DNA of 64,000 nucleotides from Bradyrhizobium sp. 1(2017) (lineage in GTDB: Bacteria > Pseudomonadota > Alphaproteobacteria > Rhizobiales > Xanthobacteraceae): the NCBI RefSeq assembly GCF_011602485.2, contig NZ_CP050022.2, forward strand, positions 868,001 through 932,000, written 5' to 3'. Below the pieces are notes generated by a model that did not search any database, was not told the DNA's origin, and was given only the letters and a program-made list of their open reading frames with translations. Shown piece after piece: positions 17,794 through 26,631 of this stretch (its first letter is position 1; each line of letters starts with the position of its first letter). The position numbers were made by a program, and so were the translations under genes.

Positions 17794-17893
17794 GTCATTG
17801 CCCGCGAAAGCGGGCAATCCAGTATTCCATCGACGGTGCGTGGACACGGAAGCCGCGGCGCACTGGATGCCCCGGTCAAAGCCGGGGCATGAC
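17794..17893. repeat. Palindromic intergenic repeat (family G)
   Basis: An element of 100 bp bounded by GTCAT and ATGAC. The left end folds into a perfect 9-bp stem capped by GAAA (ATTGCCCGC and GCGGGCAAT); the right end has a second hairpin around CCCCGG and CCGGGG. It sits in the convergent gap before modC and may act as a bidirectional transcription stop. Confidence 0.65.
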
Positions 17894-17948
17894 CGCGGTG
17901 GTTGAAGCGGGGGCGACGCGAGTCTAACCAGCCTCCTCACTTCGTCCT

Positions 17949-18611
17949 TCACGTCAGGACCTTCACCCCGCCAAACGACGTCACCCGGCCCTGCTTCAGC
18001 ATCACGATCTGCGTCGCGAGCTGGCGCAGCTCGGCGACGTCGTGGCTGACATAGACCATCGGAACGTTGGCCTCGTCGCGCAGCCGGATCAGATAGGGCA
18101 GGATCTCGAGCTTGCGGCCCTCGTCGAGCGCGCCGAGCGGCTCGTCGAGCAGCAGGAGGCGCGGCCTCGACAGCAGCGCGCGGCCGAGCGCGACGCGCTG
18201 GCGTTCGCCGCCCGAGAGTTTTCCGGGTCGGCGATCCTGCAGGGCGCTGATGTCGAGCAGGTCGATGATGCGCTTGTGCTGGGCGTGATCCGGCGCAAGG
18301 CCATTCATCCGCCTGCCGTAATCCAGGTTCTGCGCGACGCTCAGATGCGGAAACAGCCGCGCATCCTGGAACACATAGCCGATGCGACGGCGCCAGGTCG
18401 GCACGTGGAGGCCGGCGGCCGTGTCGTCGACGGTCTCGCCGTCGATCACGATGGTGCCACGGTCGGGCCGCAACAGCCCTGCGATCATGTTGACCAACGA
18501 GCTCTTGCCGGCGCCCGAGGCGCCGAACAGGCCGATGACGCGGCCCTCGCTGCTGAAGGACGCGGAGAGCGAAAATTCGCCGAGCTTCTTTTCGACATCG
18601 ACGCGCAGCAT
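17949..18611 (-). CDS. modC: Molybdate ABC transporter ATP-binding protein, short form
   Basis: A 220-residue ATPase for molybdate import. Walker A is GASGAGKSS, the Q-loop is YVFQDARLFPHLSV, the signature is LSGGERQRVALGRAL, Walker B is LLLLDEPLGALD and the switch His is in YVSHDVAEL. Standard ModC is about 350 residues and ends in a molybdate-binding TOBE domain; this protein stops right after the ATPase fold, so the feedback domain is missing. It is the third gene of modABC, 2 bp after modB. Confidence 0.88.
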   Translation of the reverse strand: MLRVDVEKKLGEFSLSASFSSEGRVIGLFGASGAGKSSLVNMIAGLLRPDRGTIVIDGETVDDTAAGLHVPTWRRRIGYVFQDARLFPHLSVAQNLDYGRRMNGLAPDHAQHKRIIDLLDISALQDRRPGKLSGGERQRVALGRALLSRPRLLLLDEPLGALDEGRKLEILPYLIRLRDEANVPMVYVSHDVAELRQLATQIVMLKQGRVTSFGGVKVLT

Positions 18612-18613
18612 GG

Positions 18614-19309
18614 TCAATTCCCGTGCAGCCGCGCGGTGGCACGGCGGGCGAACCATTCTGCCGCGATCAGCGCGCCGATCGCGAGTACGACCGAGACGAT
18701 GACGAGCCGCCCGGCGGCGGCATCGCCATCGGGCGTCTGGATCAGCGAATAGATCGCGGACGAGATCGTCTGGGTCTCGCCGGGGATGTTGGAGACGAAG
18801 GTGATGGTGGCGCCGAACTCGCCGATTGCCTTGGCAAAGCCGAGCACCATGCCGGCGAGCACGCCGGGCAGCGCCAGCGGCAGCGTCACCGTGAAGAACA
18901 CTTTCCATGGCGCCGCGCCGAGCGTCTCGGCGGCCTGCTCGAGCCGACGGTCGATCGCCTCGATCGACAGCCGCATCGGGCGGACGAGAAGCGGAAACGC
19001 CATCACGCCGCAGGCGAGCGCAGCTCCGGTCCAGCGGAACGAGAAGACGATGCCGAGATAGTCGGCGAGAAATCCGCCGACGAGGCCTTTTCGGCCGAAG
19101 GTCAGAAGCAGCAGATAGCCGGTGACGACAGGTGGCAACACCAGCGGCAGATGCACCACGGCGTCGAGAAACGACTTGCCCCAGAAATCACGCCGCGCGA
19201 GCAGCCAGGCCAGCGCAATGCCGAACGGCGTCGCCACCAGCGTTGCGATGACGGCGACCCTGAGCGAGAGCAGGATCGCCGTCCATTCGGCGGGAGAGAT
19301 GTCGAGCAT
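18614..19309 (-). CDS. modB: Molybdate ABC transporter permease
   Basis: A 231-residue inner-membrane permease with about five transmembrane segments. ModB features are visible: LPLVLPPVVTGYLLLLTFG, and the EAA loop LEQAAETLGAAPWKVFFTVTLPLALPG followed by GFAKAIGEFGATITF. The ATG at 19309 is preferred over a TTG one codon earlier. It is 13 bp downstream of modA and 2 bp upstream of modC. Confidence 0.92.
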   Translation of the reverse strand: MLDISPAEWTAILLSLRVAVIATLVATPFGIALAWLLARRDFWGKSFLDAVVHLPLVLPPVVTGYLLLLTFGRKGLVGGFLADYLGIVFSFRWTGAALACGVMAFPLLVRPMRLSIEAIDRRLEQAAETLGAAPWKVFFTVTLPLALPGVLAGMVLGFAKAIGEFGATITFVSNIPGETQTISSAIYSLIQTPDGDAAAGRLVIVSVVLAIGALIAAEWFARRATARLHGN

Positions 19310-19322
19310 CAAGCGACGAGGG

Positions 19323-20108
19323 TCAGGTGCTGGGGCTCACCAGGAATTTGAAGCCGTACTTTTCAAGAATGGTCTTGGCGGCCGTCGAGCGCAGGAAGGC
19401 GAGATAGTCGCTGGTCTCGGCCTTCGCGGTGGTGGTCGCGGCGACCGGATAGATGATCGCGGGATGCGAATCCGCGGGGAAGGTGCCGACGACCTTGACG
19501 CCCGGTTCGACCTTGGCGTCGGTCGCATAGACGATGCCGAGCGCGGCCTCGCCGCGGGCGACCAGCGTCAGCGCCGCGCGCACGCTCTCGGCCATGGCGA
19601 ATTTCGGCTCGGCCGCCTGCCACGCGCCCAGCTTTTCCAGCGCGGCCTTCGCATACTTGCCGACCGGCACCGCCTTGACGTCCCCGGTCGCGACCCTGCC
19701 GTTGCCGGCGAGCTTGGCGAGGTCGAAGCCTTGCGCGATGCTGACGTTGTCGATCTTGGAATCCTTCGGCGCGATCAGCACGATGCTGTTGCCGAGCAGG
19801 TTGACCCTGGAAGGCTCGTTGATGGTCTTCTTGGAAACCGCGTAGTCCATCCAGTCGGTGTCGGCGGAGACGAACACGTCGGCGGGCGCGCCTTGCTCGA
19901 TCTGCTTGGCCAGGGCCGAGCTCGCGGCGTAGCTCGCGGTGATCTTGACGCCGGTCTTGGCGGTGTAGGCGGCGTCGACCTCGTCGAGCGCGTTCTTCAT
20001 CGAGGCGGCGGCGAACACGGTGATGGTTTTGTCTTGCGCGCTGGCAGGCGAGAGGCTCGCCCCGGCGAGGATGACGAAGGCGGTGAAAAGTCCGGCAATA
20101 CGAATCAT
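19323..20108 (-). CDS. modA: Molybdate ABC transporter substrate-binding protein
   Basis: A 261-residue periplasmic binding protein with a signal peptide (cleavage near SPASAQ, residue about 24). The oxyanion-binding family start is clear: ITVFAAASMKNALDEV, SYAASSALAKQIEQGAPADVFVSADTDWMD, and a later EAALGIVYATDAK. It is the first gene of modABC. No modE regulator gene is present in the window and no clear ModE operator was recognised upstream. Confidence 0.93.
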   Translation of the reverse strand: MIRIAGLFTAFVILAGASLSPASAQDKTITVFAAASMKNALDEVDAAYTAKTGVKITASYAASSALAKQIEQGAPADVFVSADTDWMDYAVSKKTINEPSRVNLLGNSIVLIAPKDSKIDNVSIAQGFDLAKLAGNGRVATGDVKAVPVGKYAKAALEKLGAWQAAEPKFAMAESVRAALTLVARGEAALGIVYATDAKVEPGVKVVGTFPADSHPAIIYPVAATTTAKAETSDYLAFLRSTAAKTILEKYGFKFLVSPST

Positions 20109-20291
20109 GGATGCGCTCCGTGCGAAATCGCGCGCGCAGGCGGCACGCGCAAGTCTGGCGTAGGGTCAAGTCAGGTCGCGACGGGCGGAAGCGCTGTTCC
20201 ACGTGGCCTTGCGACGGCTTACGGCCGGCACGGCTATCGCAGCTGCGAAGATAGCAGGCTGGAGCCTCAGGTCAAAGGCGACCGTTTGGCC

Positions 20292-20795
20292 CTATTCGGC
20301 CAGCAGGATCGCAATCGAGAGCGAATTTTCCTTGGCACCGCTGACCTGGACCACGACGGGCTGTCCCGACAGCTCGTATTTGATGGTCTTGCGGATGCCG
20401 TCGCAGTCGGTCGCGCCGCTGAAGGCCACGGGTTTCAGGAAATGCCCGTCCTGCACCACGTCGACCCAGGCCCCTGCGGACAGGCTGATCGTGTAAAGCC
20501 CGGCCTTCGGCGCCTTGATGCTGGTGAAGCCGGCGAAGGTGCCATCCTTGGGCGCCCGCTCCGGCGGCGCCGGCAGCCTGGCTTCACCCGGGACGACCAG
20601 CCCCAGCGTGATGGCGGATGACGGTAGCGCCGTCTGTTCGCTTCCCGATGCGAGCTTGGCGCGCTCCGGCGCGGTGAGCGCGGCGCGCTCGCGCTCGATC
20701 GGCCATTTGAACTTGTCGCAGCCTGAAGGCTCCTCGGCGGCCAGAGCGGAGGTCGCACCGAGCGAGAGTGCAGTGAGAATGGCGAGAATGCGCAT
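20292..20795 (-). CDS. Exported hypothetical protein
   Basis: A 167-residue protein with a signal peptide (MRILAILTALSLGATSALAA). The mature part has a single early Cys (PSGCDKFKWPIERERAAL) and one late (GATDCDGIRKTIKYELSG), a central beta-rich stretch (AGLYTISLSAGAWVDVVQDG) and resembles a beta-sandwich. Homologues are common in Bradyrhizobium-type genomes as far as I recall, but I know no function. The start at 20795 places the signal at the N-terminus; in-frame ATGs lie upstream. It is 183 bp upstream of modA on the same strand. Confidence 0.68.
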   Translation of the reverse strand: MRILAILTALSLGATSALAAEEPSGCDKFKWPIERERAALTAPERAKLASGSEQTALPSSAITLGLVVPGEARLPAPPERAPKDGTFAGFTSIKAPKAGLYTISLSAGAWVDVVQDGHFLKPVAFSGATDCDGIRKTIKYELSGQPVVVQVSGAKENSLSIAILLAE

Positions 20796-21113
20796 GTCGA
20801 ATCTCATCGTTGGCCACGCGAACGGCGCGAGGCTTGCGGTCAGGCTCGTTGAAGACAAGGGATGCACATCCCGGAATGCCGCGGGCTTACGGCACGGCGG
20901 CAGATGGATATTAGCGCAGTCGCGTGGTGCGAACCAACCACCTAGTTGTCATCCCGGGGCGCGCGCAGCGCGAGCCCGGGATCCATAGCCACGGGGAGGA
21001 ATTTGGCGAAGATTCGGAGTTACCACTTCGCCTACCAACCACTCCCTGTGGTTATGGGTCCCGGGCTCGCTTCGCGCCCCGGGACGACAGCGGTGGGAGA
21101 GGCGCCACGCACG
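20796..21113. other. Intergenic region dominated by a palindromic element
   Basis: 318 bp between two minus-strand genes. The element at 20948-21088 fills almost half; the rest presumably carries the promoter of the gene ending at 20292. No coding sequence was recognised. Confidence 0.6.
20948..21088. repeat. Hairpin-tipped inverted-repeat element, family R, copy 1
   Basis: A 141-bp element. Both ends, read inward, are versions of one tip: GTCRTCCCGGG, a hairpin, then CCCGGGAYCCATARCCAC. Between the tips lies a core that starts GGGAGGAATTTGGCGAAGAT and is shared with the copies near 49.7, 58.2 and 61.5 kb. The tip hairpin here is longer than in the other copies (CCCGGGGCG with CGAGCCCGGG). 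Confidence 0.75.
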
Positions 21114-22058
21114 CTACGGCTTCGCGTCCACGGCATGCAGCACGGCCTTGCAGGCCGCAGGCATCTGCGCCAGCGTCATCGGCGGCTTTGGTTTCGGCGG
21201 CTCCGGCGGCGGCTTCGGGTGCAGCACGGCGTCCGAGAACCAATAGGCGAGATCGGACGGCTTGCAGCCTTCGTCCTCGGATTGCGACGGCTGGCCTTCG
21301 CATTCCCCGGCGCCCGCCGGGCAATGCATGCGGATGTGGAAGTGATAGTCGTGGCCCCACCAGGGGCGGATCTTCGAGAGCCAGGCGCGATCGCCCTTGG
21401 CCTCGCGGCACAGCGCCTTCTTGATCGCGGCATTGACGAAGATGCGCTGCACCGCCGGCTCCCGCGCCGCGTCGCGCAGCACCAGCACATGGCCCGGCGT
21501 GAACACTTTCGGATCGACGTCGAGCCGGTCCGGGCGCACCATCATCACCGCCGACATCTCCTCGCGCTCGTCGCGCGAGAGCCGGCGGTCCGGCATCGGC
21601 GTCAGCCAGATGTCGGCATCGAGACCGATCTGATGACTGGCATGGCCCGACAGAGCCGGTCCGCCGCGCGGCTGCGCGATGTCGCCGACCAGGATGCCGG
21701 GCCAGCCGGCGTCCTTGTGTACCTTGGCCGCGAGCCGCTTGATCAGCGCGATCATGTCGGGATGGCCGTAGTTGCGATTGCGCGACAGCCGCATCACCTG
21801 CCAATTGTCGCCGTTCACCGGCATCTGCGCGGCGCCGCCGATGCAGCCCTTGCTGTAGGAGCCGACGACATGCGCCGGCCCTTTCGACGGCAGCAGCTTT
21901 CGCGCGAAAAGCTCCTTGGCGCCGAGGCTGGGATCGTTGGGATTGGCGAGCGGCGGCAGCGGCTTCGGCGTCACGCTGCCCTTGTCCTGGGCCAGCGCGG
22001 CGCCGGCGGCCAGGAGTGTCACGAAAAGCAGGAGAGGGGCGAGGCGGCAGGGACACAT
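21114..22058 (-). CDS. mepA: Penicillin-insensitive murein endopeptidase
   Basis: A 314-residue periplasmic peptidoglycan hydrolase that cuts D-Ala-meso-DAP cross-links. A signal peptide ends near ALAQ (residue about 24). LAS-type zinc motifs are present: H-x6-D in SGHASHQIGLDAD and H-x-H in DYHFHIRM. GSYSKGCIGGAAQMPVNGD is a usual MepA block. The C-terminus has a proline-rich stretch (HPKPPPEPPKPKPPM). Confidence 0.92.
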   Translation of the reverse strand: MCPCRLAPLLLFVTLLAAGAALAQDKGSVTPKPLPPLANPNDPSLGAKELFARKLLPSKGPAHVVGSYSKGCIGGAAQMPVNGDNWQVMRLSRNRNYGHPDMIALIKRLAAKVHKDAGWPGILVGDIAQPRGGPALSGHASHQIGLDADIWLTPMPDRRLSRDEREEMSAVMMVRPDRLDVDPKVFTPGHVLVLRDAAREPAVQRIFVNAAIKKALCREAKGDRAWLSKIRPWWGHDYHFHIRMHCPAGAGECEGQPSQSEDEGCKPSDLAYWFSDAVLHPKPPPEPPKPKPPMTLAQMPAACKAVLHAVDAKP

Positions 22059-22458
22059 GCTGATTCGTTATAACCCAACACCGCGTCAGGGTTAAGAATG
22101 AGGCTGCCATGACGGCCCCGGGCTTTTGCTCATTCCCAAAGTCGTGCGCGGCGGCCATCGTTTAACGGCGCGATAACCCTGTTCCGGATTGGCTAAAATT
22201 CGTGCGTTGAGGCAGGGGCAACCGCGGGCGACATGCCATCGCGCGCGATGCGCGGAAATGATTCAGTCGCGCGCGCAATTTTGCGGCAGATCGCTCGCTG
22301 ATTGTGGCGCTGGCTCAGTTCGGCGGCGCTTGCCGCCCCCGCCGCGCCTCGCAAACGGGCAGCAAGTGGCCACCTCGCACGGGTCGCGACCGGACAAGAT
22401 TACTTTTCTTTCAGACACTTGCTCCAATGCTTGCGGCCACTGGACGCGACTGGGACGA
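22059..22458. other. Divergent intergenic region between mepA and the GGDEF-EAL gene
   Basis: About 400 bp if the GTG at 22459 is the true start of the next gene. The reading frame of that gene is open back to an ATG at 22189, but the translated stretch (many Arg, Cys and His) looks non-coding. No repeat or clear operator was recognised. Confidence 0.45.
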
Positions 22459-24660
22459 GTGAATTTGAGTTTGGGGTCTCGAAAGACAGGACAGCGAAAC
22501 CGCAACCTGCTTGCCCGACAGCCGCGCAAGCCGCGCTTTGCGCGCGCGCCTCATCCGCCCATCGCGCGCGATGAACTTTCGCGCAGCCGCGCCGAGGCGG
22601 AAGCCGCGATTGCCGAAGCGCGCAAATCCCATGAGCGGCTGCGCCAGGCCATCGACATCCTGCCGCAGGGCATCGTGTTTCTCGATGCCGACGGCCGCTA
22701 CGTGCTCTGGAACAAGAAATACGCCGAGATTTACAGCAAGACCGCCGACCTGTTCGAGCAGGGCGCACGCCTCGAGGACACGCTGCGCATCGGCGTCGCC
22801 CGCGGCGATTATCCCGAAGCGATCGGCCACGAGGACGAATGGATCGCCGAACGGCTGCAAAAGCTCTATCGGCCCGGTGCCCGCCACGAGCAGAAGCTGG
22901 CCGACGGCCGCGTCATCCTGATCGACGAGCGGCTCACCGACGACGGCGGCGTCGTCGGCCTGCGCGTCGACATCACCGAGCTCAAGCAGCGCGAGGCCTC
23001 GTTCCGGCTGCTGTTCGACGGCAATCCGGTGCCCATGATCGTCTGCGCGCTGGACGACGAGCGCATCCTCGGCGTCAACGATGCCGCAATTGCGCATTAC
23101 GGCTATGGCCGAGCCGAGTTCGAGAAGCTGAAGATCCGCTCCCTGCAGGCCTTCGACAGCGAGCCGCCCTGGACCGCCGATCCCACCGGCGAGGAGCAGG
23201 CCGGGCGCACCTGGAAGCACGTCAAGGCCGACGGCGCGCTGATCGACCTTGCGATCTATTCGCGCGAACTGACCTATGCCGAACGGCCCGCGGTGCTGCT
23301 CGCGCTGATGGACATCACCGAGCGCAAGCGCGCCGAGGCGCGGCTTGCCTTCATGGCCCAGCATGACGCCCTGACCGGCCTGCCGAACCGTACTCTGCTG
23401 CGCCAGCAGATGGACGAGATGCTGCTGCATACGCGGCGCAGCACCGACAAGGTCGCGCTGCTGATCCTCGGGCTCGACAGCTTCAAGTCGGTCAACGACA
23501 CGCTGGGACACGCGGTCGGCGACAAGCTGCTGCGCGGCGTCGCCAAGCGGCTGCGCTCGACCTTGCGCGAGGAAGACGCGCTGGCGCGGCTCAATTCCGA
23601 CGAGTTCGCGGTTCTGCAGAGCGGCCTGACGCGTCCCGAGGACGCGGTGATGCTGGCCAAGCGGCTGCTCGAGGCCATCGCAGATCCCTATCTGCTCGAC
23701 GGCCATTCCGTGGTGATCGGCGCCTCGATCGGCATCGCCATGGCGCCGGGCGACGGCGATGAGTCCGAAAAACTGCTCAAGGGCGCCGACATGGCGCTGT
23801 CGCGCGCCAAGCTGGACGCGCGCGGCAGCTTCGCCTTCTTCGAGGCCGCGCTGGATGCGAAAGCGCAGAGCCGCCGCAAGATCGAGGTCGAGCTGCGCGA
23901 CGCCATCCAGAACGACGTGTTGCGCCCCTACTACCAGCCGCTGATCGACCTCCAGAGCGGCCGGATCACCGGCTTCGAGGCGCTGGTGCGCTGGCCGCAT
24001 GTCGAGCGCGGCATGGTCTCGCCGGCCGAGTTCATTCCTGTGGCCGAGGACACGGGCCTCATCAACCCGCTCGGCGGCTTGATGCTGCGCCGGGCGTGCC
24101 AGGATGCCGCGACCTGGCCGGACGACGTCCGCGTCGCCGTCAACCTCTCGCCGCTCCAGTTCCGCAGCGGCAATCTGCTCTCGATGGTGACGGACGCACT
24201 GAGACATTCCGGTCTGCCGCCGCGCCGGCTCGAGCTCGAGATCACCGAGACGCTGCTGCTCGAGAAGAGCGCCCAGGTGCTGGCGACGCTGCATGCGCTG
24301 CGCGCGCTCGGCGTGCGCATCTCGATGGACGATTTCGGCACCGGCTATTCCAGCCTCAGCTATTTGCGCAGCTTTCCCTTCGACAAGATCAAGATCGACC
24401 AGTCCTTCGTGCGCGATCTCGGCGCCAACCGCGAGGCCCAGGCGATCATCCGCTCCATCGTCAGCCTCGGCAAAGGCTTAGGCGTCACCATCACCGCCGA
24501 AGGCGTCGAGACCGAAGCCGAGCTCAGCTGCCTGCGCGCCGAAGGCTGCGACGAGGGCCAGGGCTTCCTGTTCAGCAAGGCCCGGCCGAATGCGGAGATC
24601 GTCAGTCTCCTCGCTGCGCAGCGCGGCATCGACGGCGAGGACGCGGCACTGGTGGCGTGA
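22459..24660 (+). CDS. PAS-PAS-GGDEF-EAL protein, probable c-di-GMP phosphodiesterase
   Basis: About 733 residues from the GTG at 22459; the start is uncertain because an ATG at 22189 is also in frame. There is no signal peptide. Two PAS domains (about 45-160 and 175-290) are followed by a GGDEF domain (about 300-460) and an EAL domain (about 470-720). The GGDEF motif reads NSDEF (residues 379-383), so cyclase activity is probably lost. The EAL domain looks active: E507 in FEALVRW, DDFGTGYSS, KIDQSFV and EGVETEAE. Predicted role: lowering c-di-GMP in response to a PAS-sensed signal. Confidence 0.85.
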   Translation: MNLSLGSRKTGQRNRNLLARQPRKPRFARAPHPPIARDELSRSRAEAEAAIAEARKSHERLRQAIDILPQGIVFLDADGRYVLWNKKYAEIYSKTADLFEQGARLEDTLRIGVARGDYPEAIGHEDEWIAERLQKLYRPGARHEQKLADGRVILIDERLTDDGGVVGLRVDITELKQREASFRLLFDGNPVPMIVCALDDERILGVNDAAIAHYGYGRAEFEKLKIRSLQAFDSEPPWTADPTGEEQAGRTWKHVKADGALIDLAIYSRELTYAERPAVLLALMDITERKRAEARLAFMAQHDALTGLPNRTLLRQQMDEMLLHTRRSTDKVALLILGLDSFKSVNDTLGHAVGDKLLRGVAKRLRSTLREEDALARLNSDEFAVLQSGLTRPEDAVMLAKRLLEAIADPYLLDGHSVVIGASIGIAMAPGDGDESEKLLKGADMALSRAKLDARGSFAFFEAALDAKAQSRRKIEVELRDAIQNDVLRPYYQPLIDLQSGRITGFEALVRWPHVERGMVSPAEFIPVAEDTGLINPLGGLMLRRACQDAATWPDDVRVAVNLSPLQFRSGNLLSMVTDALRHSGLPPRRLELEITETLLLEKSAQVLATLHALRALGVRISMDDFGTGYSSLSYLRSFPFDKIKIDQSFVRDLGANREAQAIIRSIVSLGKGLGVTITAEGVETEAELSCLRAEGCDEGQGFLFSKARPNAEIVSLLAAQRGIDGEDAALVA

Positions 24661-24735
24661 CCGCCGCGTTCGTTCAGCGCCGTCTCCTCGCTCGCCATGA
24701 ATTCCTGCTGTAAGGGACGCACCGCTCTCTCGGTT

Positions 24736-24853
24736 GACCTCTCCCGCTTGCGGGAGAGGTCGCGCCGGAGGCGCGGGTGAGGGCTCTCTCCTCTTGGGGG
24801 TTCTCGGTTGTAGAGACATCCTCTCCCCAACCCTCCCCGCAAGCGGGGGAGGG
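24736..24853. repeat. Two-hairpin intergenic repeat (family H)
   Basis: A perfect 11-bp stem with a CTTG loop at 24736-24761 (GACCTCTCCCG and complement) and a second hairpin at 24831-24853 (CCCTCCCCGC, loop AAG). It lies in the convergent gap between the GGDEF-EAL gene and the flavoprotein gene, where it could stop transcription from both sides. Confidence 0.65.
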
Positions 24854-24881
24854 AGCGCACCGTCATTGCGGATGTCGTTCA

Positions 24882-26033
24882 TCAGCTCTCCGCCAGAATC
24901 GCCTTCCCCACGTCCTCATAATGCGTGTCGCGCGCCTGGATCTGCTGCGCGATGGCATGCATGTCGCGAAACCGCCGCTCGAACGGATGGCTGCGGAACA
25001 CCGCGGTCGCGCCGGCCATGTGATAGGCGGCGTCGACCACCTTCGCCGATTGATGGATGGTCCAGGTGGCCGCCAGGCGAACCGCGCCGCGATGCGCCGC
25101 GCTGAATTCGCCGGTGATGGAGAGATCGCCCCACATCGCATGCGCGGTTGCATAGAGATAGGCGCGCGCGGCGCGAAGGTCACCCTCGGTGCGGCCGATC
25201 AGCCCCTGGACCGCCCCGTTGTCACGCATCGCGCTGGCGGCGAGCGACTGGTGCTTTTCACGCGCCAGGGCGATGGCGGCATCTAGCGTGGCGCGGGCGA
25301 CGCCGAGCGAGACCGCGGCAAAGCCGAGGCTGAAGGTCGAGCCGGTGCCGATCCTGTAGAGCGGCCCGGTTTCGCGCAGCGCCGACGGCACGTCGCGAAA
25401 TGCCGTGAAGCGCTCGGGGACGAAGAGATCGTACACCTCGTACGAATCCGTGCCGGTGCCGGCGAGCCCGATCGCCTGCCAGACGTCGTGCAACGTTGCG
25501 CTCGCGACCGGAAACAGGATGGTACGCAGCTCCGGCGATCTGTCGGCATTCTTCCGCGGCGTGCCGTTTCCATCGACGATACGCACATGCGCGCCCAGCC
25601 AGCTCGCCTGCCGCGAGCCTGAGGCAAAATCCCAGCGCGCCGTGACGCGATAGCCGCCCTCCACGGCGCGCGCCTCATGCGCAACCGCGCCCCAGGCAAG
25701 AATGCCGGGCGGCGTGTTGAAGATCTCCTGCGCGGTATCGTGGTCGAGCGACGCCGCGATCATCGCACAGACGCTGCACTGGCCGAGGCACCAGGCGGTG
25801 GAGGCATCCGCCTTCGCGATCTCCTCCAGCATCTGCATGAAGACTTCAATGGGGGCTTCGGCGCCGCCGAGGCTCTGCGGGAGGAGGGCGCGATAGAGCC
25901 CATTCCTGATCAGCGCATCGACGACAGCAGGCGTCAGCCGCCGCGTCCGCTCAATCTCGTCCGCTTCGCCCGCGATCAGCGGCGCGATCGCCCGGGCCAG
26001 TTCGACCAGACCAACCTTGGGAGTTGCGTTCAT
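24882..26033 (-). CDS. Acyl-CoA dehydrogenase-fold flavoprotein (HpaH/DszC-like monooxygenase)
   Basis: A 383-residue enzyme with the acyl-CoA dehydrogenase fold: a helical N-terminus (IAPLIAGEADEIERTRRLTP), a central beta domain (ILAWGAVAHEARAVEGGYRV, then WDFASGSRQASW) and a C-terminal helical bundle ending YEDVGKAILAES. The FASGSRQASW segment and the absence of a clear catalytic Glu fit the oxygenase branch (HpaH/DszC-like two-component flavin monooxygenases) rather than true dehydrogenases. GAGGA lies upstream of the ATG at 26033; an in-frame ATG at 26051 is possible. No reductase partner is adjacent, so the substrate is unknown. Confidence 0.8.
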   Translation of the reverse strand: MNATPKVGLVELARAIAPLIAGEADEIERTRRLTPAVVDALIRNGLYRALLPQSLGGAEAPIEVFMQMLEEIAKADASTAWCLGQCSVCAMIAASLDHDTAQEIFNTPPGILAWGAVAHEARAVEGGYRVTARWDFASGSRQASWLGAHVRIVDGNGTPRKNADRSPELRTILFPVASATLHDVWQAIGLAGTGTDSYEVYDLFVPERFTAFRDVPSALRETGPLYRIGTGSTFSLGFAAVSLGVARATLDAAIALAREKHQSLAASAMRDNGAVQGLIGRTEGDLRAARAYLYATAHAMWGDLSITGEFSAAHRGAVRLAATWTIHQSAKVVDAAYHMAGATAVFRSHPFERRFRDMHAIAQQIQARDTHYEDVGKAILAES

Positions 26034-26157
26034 GCGCGCGTCCTCGCCCATTCTGCCGTGAGCGGTTAAGAAGCGTGATGGTCGTCTATATGGCCGGGAA
26101 GATCAAGCGCACGCCACTCGGCCCGCCGACCTCAATCCAAATCTCGCAATCTCGGTA

Positions 26158-26631
26158 CTAAGGCGCGGACCGGCCTGGTTCATCGAACACTCGCTCCATG
26201 ATGATCGTGCGTTCGTCACCGTGATAGCTGTCGCGCACGGCGTTGAAACCGAGTCGCGCGTAGAAGGCTTCGGCGGTGACCGAAGAAGGAACGGTCAGCG
26301 CGGGAAAGCTTCGCCCGCGCGCCGTGCGCTCGATCTCGGCCATCAGCAGTTTGCCGATGCCCCGGGCCTGAACATCGGGAGCTACGAACACCGTACGGAC
26401 CACGCTTCCGTCGAGGCTTGCCGTTCCAACGACGCGGCTGCCCATGGTGGCGACGAAAACGGTGCGTTTCCCGATCAGCTCCCGCACGGCGTCCGGACTG
26501 AAGCTGCGTTCGACCCGTTCGATGATCTCGTCCGTATAGTCTTTCGCGTTCGTCTCGCGCAGTGCACGCAAAATGACCGCACTTATTTCGTCGGCGTCAT
26601 TCTCAAGCGCGGATCGGATCGTGTAATCCAT
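26158..26631 (-). CDS. GNAT-family N-acetyltransferase
   Basis: A 157-residue GNAT. Motif A is visible as VRTVFVAPDVQARGIGKLLMAEIE (acetyl-CoA pyrophosphate loop QARGIGK), followed by the motif B strand and AEAFYARLGFNAV. The ATG at 26631 is chosen because the fold begins there (YTIRSALENDADEISAVI). The acceptor substrate is unknown. It is a single gene between the flavoprotein gene and the GH17-like gene. Confidence 0.83.
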   Translation of the reverse strand: MDYTIRSALENDADEISAVILRALRETNAKDYTDEIIERVERSFSPDAVRELIGKRTVFVATMGSRVVGTASLDGSVVRTVFVAPDVQARGIGKLLMAEIERTARGRSFPALTVPSSVTAEAFYARLGFNAVRDSYHGDERTIIMERVFDEPGRSAP

